From: CAZTAK01 sp964611585
GTDB lineage: Bacteria; Pseudomonadota; Alphaproteobacteria; SHVP01
DNA length: 53,872 nucleotides
NCBI GenBank assembly: GCA_964611585.1
Contig: CAZTAK010000013.1
Location: forward strand, 1 to 53,872
Direction: 5' to 3'
The notes under the pieces were generated by a model, which saw only the letters and a program-made list of their open reading frames with translations, had not been told where the DNA came from and did not search any database. Of the stretch, positions 50,422-53,872 are shown piece after piece. The position numbers and the translations under genes are program-made. How positions within the stretch are numbered: the first letter of the stretch is position 1; every line of letters starts with the position of its first letter.

Positions 50422-50728
50422 TCAGAAAACTTGAAGTTTTTCCCGGATCGAATGGCGGCGCATCAGCTTGGTCTGAGCGGCTTCGGGAAAGTCGGTCAAA
50501 AGGACGAGATTGTTCTCGACCAGGACGTTGACCACGTCTTCGATGATTCGCAGCAATTCCGAATCGGTCGAAGCCAGGTACGCCCGCAGAGTCGAATCGG
50601 ATTCGCCCCCCCAGAACAAATGCGACCAGGTCAGGATCGGCATCTTCGAGCGTCTCTTCGGCGCCCTCAACCGGATAGCTGAAAATCGCCTCGATTTTTC
50701 CGTTCTCGTCTCTGGAGACGTAGCGCAT
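50422..50728 (-). pseudogene. small conserved protein gene broken by a frameshift in a C7/G7 run
   Basis: The N-terminal part starts at ATG 50726-50728 (AGAGGG upstream; RYVSRDENGKIEAIFSYP...DPDLVAFVLGG). The C-terminal part (ESDSTLRAYLASTDSELLR, then a conserved TDFPEAAQTKLM block) is in another frame. They meet at a run of seven C on the plus strand (about 50605-50612). Total length 307 nt is one base over a multiple of three. Repaired, it gives about 101 residues of a small conserved proteobacterial family of unknown function. One inserted base, or a homopolymer sequencing error, explains it. Confidence 0.65.
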
Positions 50729-50878
50729 GGTGCCCTCTTCGGTATGCTTTGCCACCGTTTCCTTTATCGCACGCCAAGGCCGGTGTACAACAGCCGAAAC
50801 CGCAGGGCGGTGGCGCAGGAGGGGGCACAACGCCGCCTTGGCACCGCCGCGCGTCCTCCTCCAGAGACGGTTAAGGTC

Positions 50879-52864
50879 TTGAACGAAACCCCGTATCCGC
50901 TTCTTTTTTCTCCGCTCGAGGTCGGGCCCATTCGGCTGCGTAATCGCATCGTCCATGCCTCGATGTCGACGCGCTACGCCGAGTGCCGCGAGGTGACCGG
51001 CCGGCTGATCGCTTATCACGCCGCCCGCGCCCGCGGCGGCGCGGCGATGATCGTGACCGAGCCGCTGGCGATGTTGCCCTCGCAAACCGCGGCGACGCGG
51101 CCCGCCTTGTACGATCAGGAAAACCTCGACGGACTCAAGCGCTGGGCCGAGGCCGTCGAATCGATCGACTGCCGTTTGATCGGGCAGATGCAGGAATCGG
51201 GGCGCGGCCGCCACCGCCCGGGCCGCAACACGTCCGCGATTGGCCCCTCGGCGCTGCCCGACGACCTCAGCTGGACCGTGCCCCATGTCCTCGGCGCCGG
51301 CGACATCCGCCGCCTGGTCGAGTGCTTCGCGTTATCCTCGCGCAAACTTCAGCAAAGCGGCTGGAGCGGAGTCGAGATATCGGCCGGGCACGGGCACGTT
51401 TTTCATCAATTCCTGTCGCCCTGGTCGAACCATCGCGACGATGAATATGGGTGTGCCAGCCTCGAAAATCGTGCTCGGCTGGTGCAGGAGATTGTCGAAG
51501 CGGTGCGTGCGGAATGTGGCGTCGGTTTCGCCATCGGTCTCAAACTGCCGGGCGACGACCGCGTTCCCGGCAGCATCGGTCCCGACGAGGCCGAGGCCAT
51601 CGTTCGCCTGTTCGCTGGCCGCGGCGAGGTCGATTTTCTGTGTTTCTGCATGGGCAGCCATTCGCGCAGCCTCGAAGATCACATTCCCGATCTGCATTCC
51701 GAGCGCGGAACATTTCTTCCGCTGATCCAGCGCCTGCGGAATGCTTCCAACGGGATCCCGGTCATCGCGGTCGGGAGGATTCTCGAACCAGTTCAGGGCG
51801 AAACGCTGCTCGCCGACGGGGTGGCCGAACTGGTCGGCCTCGGCCGCACGCTGGTGACCGATGCCGCGTGGGGCCTCAAGGCGCAGCAAAACCGCGACAA
51901 CGACATCAGGAAGTGTGTGTCCTGCAACAGCTGCTGGGGCGTGATCAACGAAGACAAGCCGCTGATGTGCGACAACAATCCACGTGTCGGGCTTGGCGAC
52001 GAAGTCGACTGGTGGCCCGATCCGGCGCCTGAGACCCGGCGCGTCGCCGTCGTCGGAGGCGGCCCGGCAGGACTGGAAGCGGCCTGGGTCGCGGCCGCCC
52101 GTGGCCACGACGTCACGCTGTTCACGGCGTCGTCCGAACTGGGCGGCCGGCTGCGTCTCAACGCCGAACTGCCGGGGTGCGAAGCGCTGTCGAGCGTCTA
52201 CGACTATCAGAAGGTGGCGGCCAACCAGGCCGGCGTCAGAATCGAGTTGGGATGGCGTGTTTCCGCCGAAGACGTTCTCGCCCACAAGCCCGACGCGGTG
52301 GTGCTGGCCACCGGGTCGGACATGGCCTGGCCCGGGTTTTTGCCCGATGAACTGCGCGACGAAGGGTTCATTCCCGACTTGCGCGCGGCGGTCGCGGCGA
52401 TTCTCGATCACCCGGGAAAGCGGGCTGGAACTGCCGTTATCTTCGATGCCGACCACATGGACGGGACCTACTCGGCGGCAGAACTGTTCCGGTCGCGGTT
52501 CGCTCGCGTCGTGCTGGTCACGCCGCGCGAGCAAATCGCCCGTGACGAATCCCTGGTCCGCCAGCAGAGTATCTACCGGCGGATCTATGATGGCGACATC
52601 GACATCGTGCTGCTTTCGGAACCGACGGAGGATTCTTCCTTCATCGACGGAATCGTGCGTACCCGCAACGTGCTTTCGGGCCGCGAAGAAGAAATCACCG
52701 ACGTTTCGCTGTTCACCTATTCGACGCCGCGCGTTCCCGCATCCGATCTCGAAGCGCCGCTGCGCGACGCCGGAATCGAGGTGCATTTGGTCGGCGATTG
52801 TTTTGCCCCGCGCACACTCATGGTTGCGACGCAGGAAGGGCATCGCGTCGGAAATGCCTTGTAA
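50879..52864 (+). CDS. 2,4-dienoyl-CoA reductase / NADH:flavin oxidoreductase family flavo-iron-sulfur protein
   Basis: 661 residues from TTG 50879; the first ATG is well inside the barrel, and earlier readings overlap the small gene. N-terminal FMN-binding TIM barrel of the old-yellow-enzyme family (PYPLLFSPLEVGPIRLRNRI). Then the [4Fe-4S] motif C-x2-C-x3-C-x11-C (CVSCNSCWGV...MC, about residues 345-365). Then an FAD/NAD domain beginning VVGGGPAGLEAA. This three-part layout is that of FadH and trimethylamine dehydrogenase. Role: reduction or oxidative cleavage of an unsaturated or amine substrate. An unsaturated acyl-CoA is plausible here. Confidence 0.85.
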   Translation: MNETPYPLLFSPLEVGPIRLRNRIVHASMSTRYAECREVTGRLIAYHAARARGGAAMIVTEPLAMLPSQTAATRPALYDQENLDGLKRWAEAVESIDCRLIGQMQESGRGRHRPGRNTSAIGPSALPDDLSWTVPHVLGAGDIRRLVECFALSSRKLQQSGWSGVEISAGHGHVFHQFLSPWSNHRDDEYGCASLENRARLVQEIVEAVRAECGVGFAIGLKLPGDDRVPGSIGPDEAEAIVRLFAGRGEVDFLCFCMGSHSRSLEDHIPDLHSERGTFLPLIQRLRNASNGIPVIAVGRILEPVQGETLLADGVAELVGLGRTLVTDAAWGLKAQQNRDNDIRKCVSCNSCWGVINEDKPLMCDNNPRVGLGDEVDWWPDPAPETRRVAVVGGGPAGLEAAWVAAARGHDVTLFTASSELGGRLRLNAELPGCEALSSVYDYQKVAANQAGVRIELGWRVSAEDVLAHKPDAVVLATGSDMAWPGFLPDELRDEGFIPDLRAAVAAILDHPGKRAGTAVIFDADHMDGTYSAAELFRSRFARVVLVTPREQIARDESLVRQQSIYRRIYDGDIDIVLLSEPTEDSSFIDGIVRTRNVLSGREEEITDVSLFTYSTPRVPASDLEAPLRDAGIEVHLVGDCFAPRTLMVATQEGHRVGNAL

Positions 52865-52894
52865 TCTTTCAGATTTATCCGGACCCTGATCGCC

Positions 52895-53644
52895 GTGCCC
52901 TTCGACATTGCCAGCCGCCAGATCCTCGGCACCCGATCCCACCAGGAAGACGATTTCGCTGTTGCCGAATTCTATGGCGGTGCGCTGTTGATTCTGGCGG
53001 ACGGCATGGGCGGTCATGCCGGGGGCGACGTCGCCGCGAGCCTTGCGGTCGAGAGATTTGGCGCCGCGTTCCGGCAGGCGGATTCGCAAAACGTCGCGGT
53101 GCGCCTGGAGAGGGGTCTCGATACCGCCAATGCGGCGATTGCCGATCGAATCGCGGAGGACCTGAACCTCGAGGGCATGGGCTGTACCGTTGTCGGCGTG
53201 TGGATGGTGGCCGACCAGCTTGGATTCATCAGCGTCGGCGATTCGCCCCTGTGGTGCCTGCGCGCTTCCGGGTTCGACCGGCTCAACGAGGATCATTCCA
53301 TGGCCGGCCTGATGGAAGAGGCGGGCGACGACCTATCCGATCCGGCCTCCCGGCTCGCCTACACCAAGGCCCGGAACATGTTGCGCTCGTCGGTGCAGGG
53401 CGAGGCGATCGATCTCGTCGACCGCCGCGACCGCATCGCGATGGCCGCCGGCGACATGATTGTTCTGGCGAGTGACGGGATTCTGACGCTTGACGTGGAC
53501 GAAATCGCCTCCCTGGCGGAGTCCCTTGCCGGGCGCGATTCGGAAACCGTTGCGGCGACGCTGATCGGCGCGGTGGTGGCGCGCGACAATTCCCGCCAGG
53601 ACAACGCGACAATCATCGTCGGCCAGGCGCTGCTCCCGGCCTGA
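52895..53644 (+). CDS. PP2C-family serine/threonine protein phosphatase
   Basis: 249 residues from a GTG start. The metal-binding motifs of PP2C/Stp phosphatases are present: HQEDDF (Glu18-Asp19), LADGMGGHAGG (34-44), VLASDGI and the terminal RQDNATIIV. Single domain, no membrane helix, as in bacterial Stp/PrpC. It removes phosphate from Ser/Thr of proteins in the cytoplasm. No kinase gene is in view; one may lie beyond the right edge. Confidence 0.9.
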   Translation: MPFDIASRQILGTRSHQEDDFAVAEFYGGALLILADGMGGHAGGDVAASLAVERFGAAFRQADSQNVAVRLERGLDTANAAIADRIAEDLNLEGMGCTVVGVWMVADQLGFISVGDSPLWCLRASGFDRLNEDHSMAGLMEEAGDDLSDPASRLAYTKARNMLRSSVQGEAIDLVDRRDRIAMAAGDMIVLASDGILTLDVDEIASLAESLAGRDSETVAATLIGAVVARDNSRQDNATIIVGQALLPA

Positions 53645-53743
53645 CAGCGCCGCTTGCGGCGCGGCCGCCACTAAGCCCAAACCGGATCTTGCGGTTGCCG
53701 CGGTTCATTAGAGTCATCGGAACGCGGAGCGAAGGGGGGAGAC

Positions 53744-53872
53744 ATGCTGCGAGCGGGAGGACTCGGTTCTCCGGGCGCTTTGGGCGCCACGGTTGCTTTT
53801 CACGTTCCGGACGCTTTGCGTGCTCCGGGCCTTCTGGTTGCCAAGATAGCCACTTGTGCGGCAGCCCCGCCG
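53744..53872 (+). CDS. possible partial ORF running off the right edge
   Basis: ATG 53744 has a strong AAGGGGGGA site 5 nt upstream, and 43 codons continue without a stop to the window end. The translation is rich in Ala, Gly, Leu and Pro with an imperfect internal repeat, and I do not recognise it. The ribosome site is the main support. Confidence 0.3.
   Translation, partial: MLRAGGLGSPGALGATVAFHVPDALRAPGLLVAKIATCAAAPP

Noticed and set aside
53750..53872. Imperfect repeat CCGGGCGCTTTGG / CCGGACGCTTTGC as a possible mobile-element end
   Set aside because: Too short and too degenerate, and no transposase or second end is visible; more likely codon repetition in the edge ORF.

Overview
The window is a GC-rich chromosomal segment, most likely from an uncultured alphaproteobacterium. 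The composition, Tat-type binding proteins, Crp/Fnr type, TRAP transporters, palindromic intergenic repeats and the sHdr-LbpA sulfur locus all fit that group, with a Rhodospirillales/Rhizobiales-like flavour; no rRNA or tRNA is present to settle it. A run of 100 Ns (44172-44271) shows it is an assembled scaffold, so some broken genes below may be sequence or assembly errors.

Region 1 (1-8.5 kb) is a sulfur-oxidation locus of the sHdr type: hdrC1 (cut by the window edge), hdrB1, hdrA, a conserved hypothetical, hdrC2, hdrB2, a small conserved gene interrupted by an amber codon, lipoate-binding protein lbpA, a DsrE-family sulfurtransferase, tusA, and a lipoate-protein ligase. Sulfane sulfur would pass through DsrE/TusA to the cytoplasmic sHdr complex, with lipoylated LbpA as the dedicated carrier.

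Region 2 (8.5-22 kb) is catabolic: a degenerate HtrA-like PDZ protein, a malonyl-CoA-synthetase-like ligase, an FAH-family hydrolase, an RraA-like protein, a DctMQP TRAP transporter, two racemase-like paralogues lacking both usual cysteines, an FAD-dependent dehydrogenase, a frameshifted TauD-like dioxygenase, an SDR without the catalytic tetrad, and a cupin protein.

Region 3 (22-28.4 kb, minus strand) is the most interesting part. It is a compact eight-gene operon: small protein, catalytically degenerate UbiD, intact UbiD, Mrp/Nbp35-like ATPase, two more small proteins of the same family, UbiX (prenyl-FMN synthase), and a PPOX-family flavin protein. The make-up resembles multi-subunit aromatic (de)carboxylases such as phenylphosphate carboxylase. 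A perfect TTGAC-N4-GTCAA palindrome (FNR/FixK-like) lies about 72 nt before its first gene. A second perfect copy lies about 71 nt before the cupin gene at 21060.

Region 4 (28.4-38.4 kb) shows signs of rearrangement. A DctQ fragment is joined to one of a pair of paralogous proteins, a livF fragment is joined to the tail of an alpha/beta hydrolase, and an orphan gene tail lies at 37893-38036. Inside sits a complete branched-chain-type ABC transporter (livG, H, M, K, F) with an acyl-CoA synthetase.

Region 5 (38.4-45.3 kb) is a beta-oxidation block (fused hydratase/3-hydroxyacyl-CoA dehydrogenase, two acyl-CoA dehydrogenases, thiolase) whose content resembles the pim cluster for dicarboxylic acids, followed by an SDR. 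Region 6 (45.3-53.9 kb) is mixed: an alpha/beta hydrolase, an Fpg/Nei DNA glycosylase, an Fnr-type regulator with four candidate cluster cysteines, a GAF protein, a tandem-domain isochorismatase, a frameshifted small gene, a 2,4-dienoyl-CoA-reductase-type flavoenzyme, a PP2C phosphatase, and a partial ORF at the edge.

Taken together the cell looks able to oxidise reduced sulfur and to take up, activate and degrade organic, possibly aromatic, acids through CoA thioesters, with part of this plausibly under oxygen- or redox-linked control.
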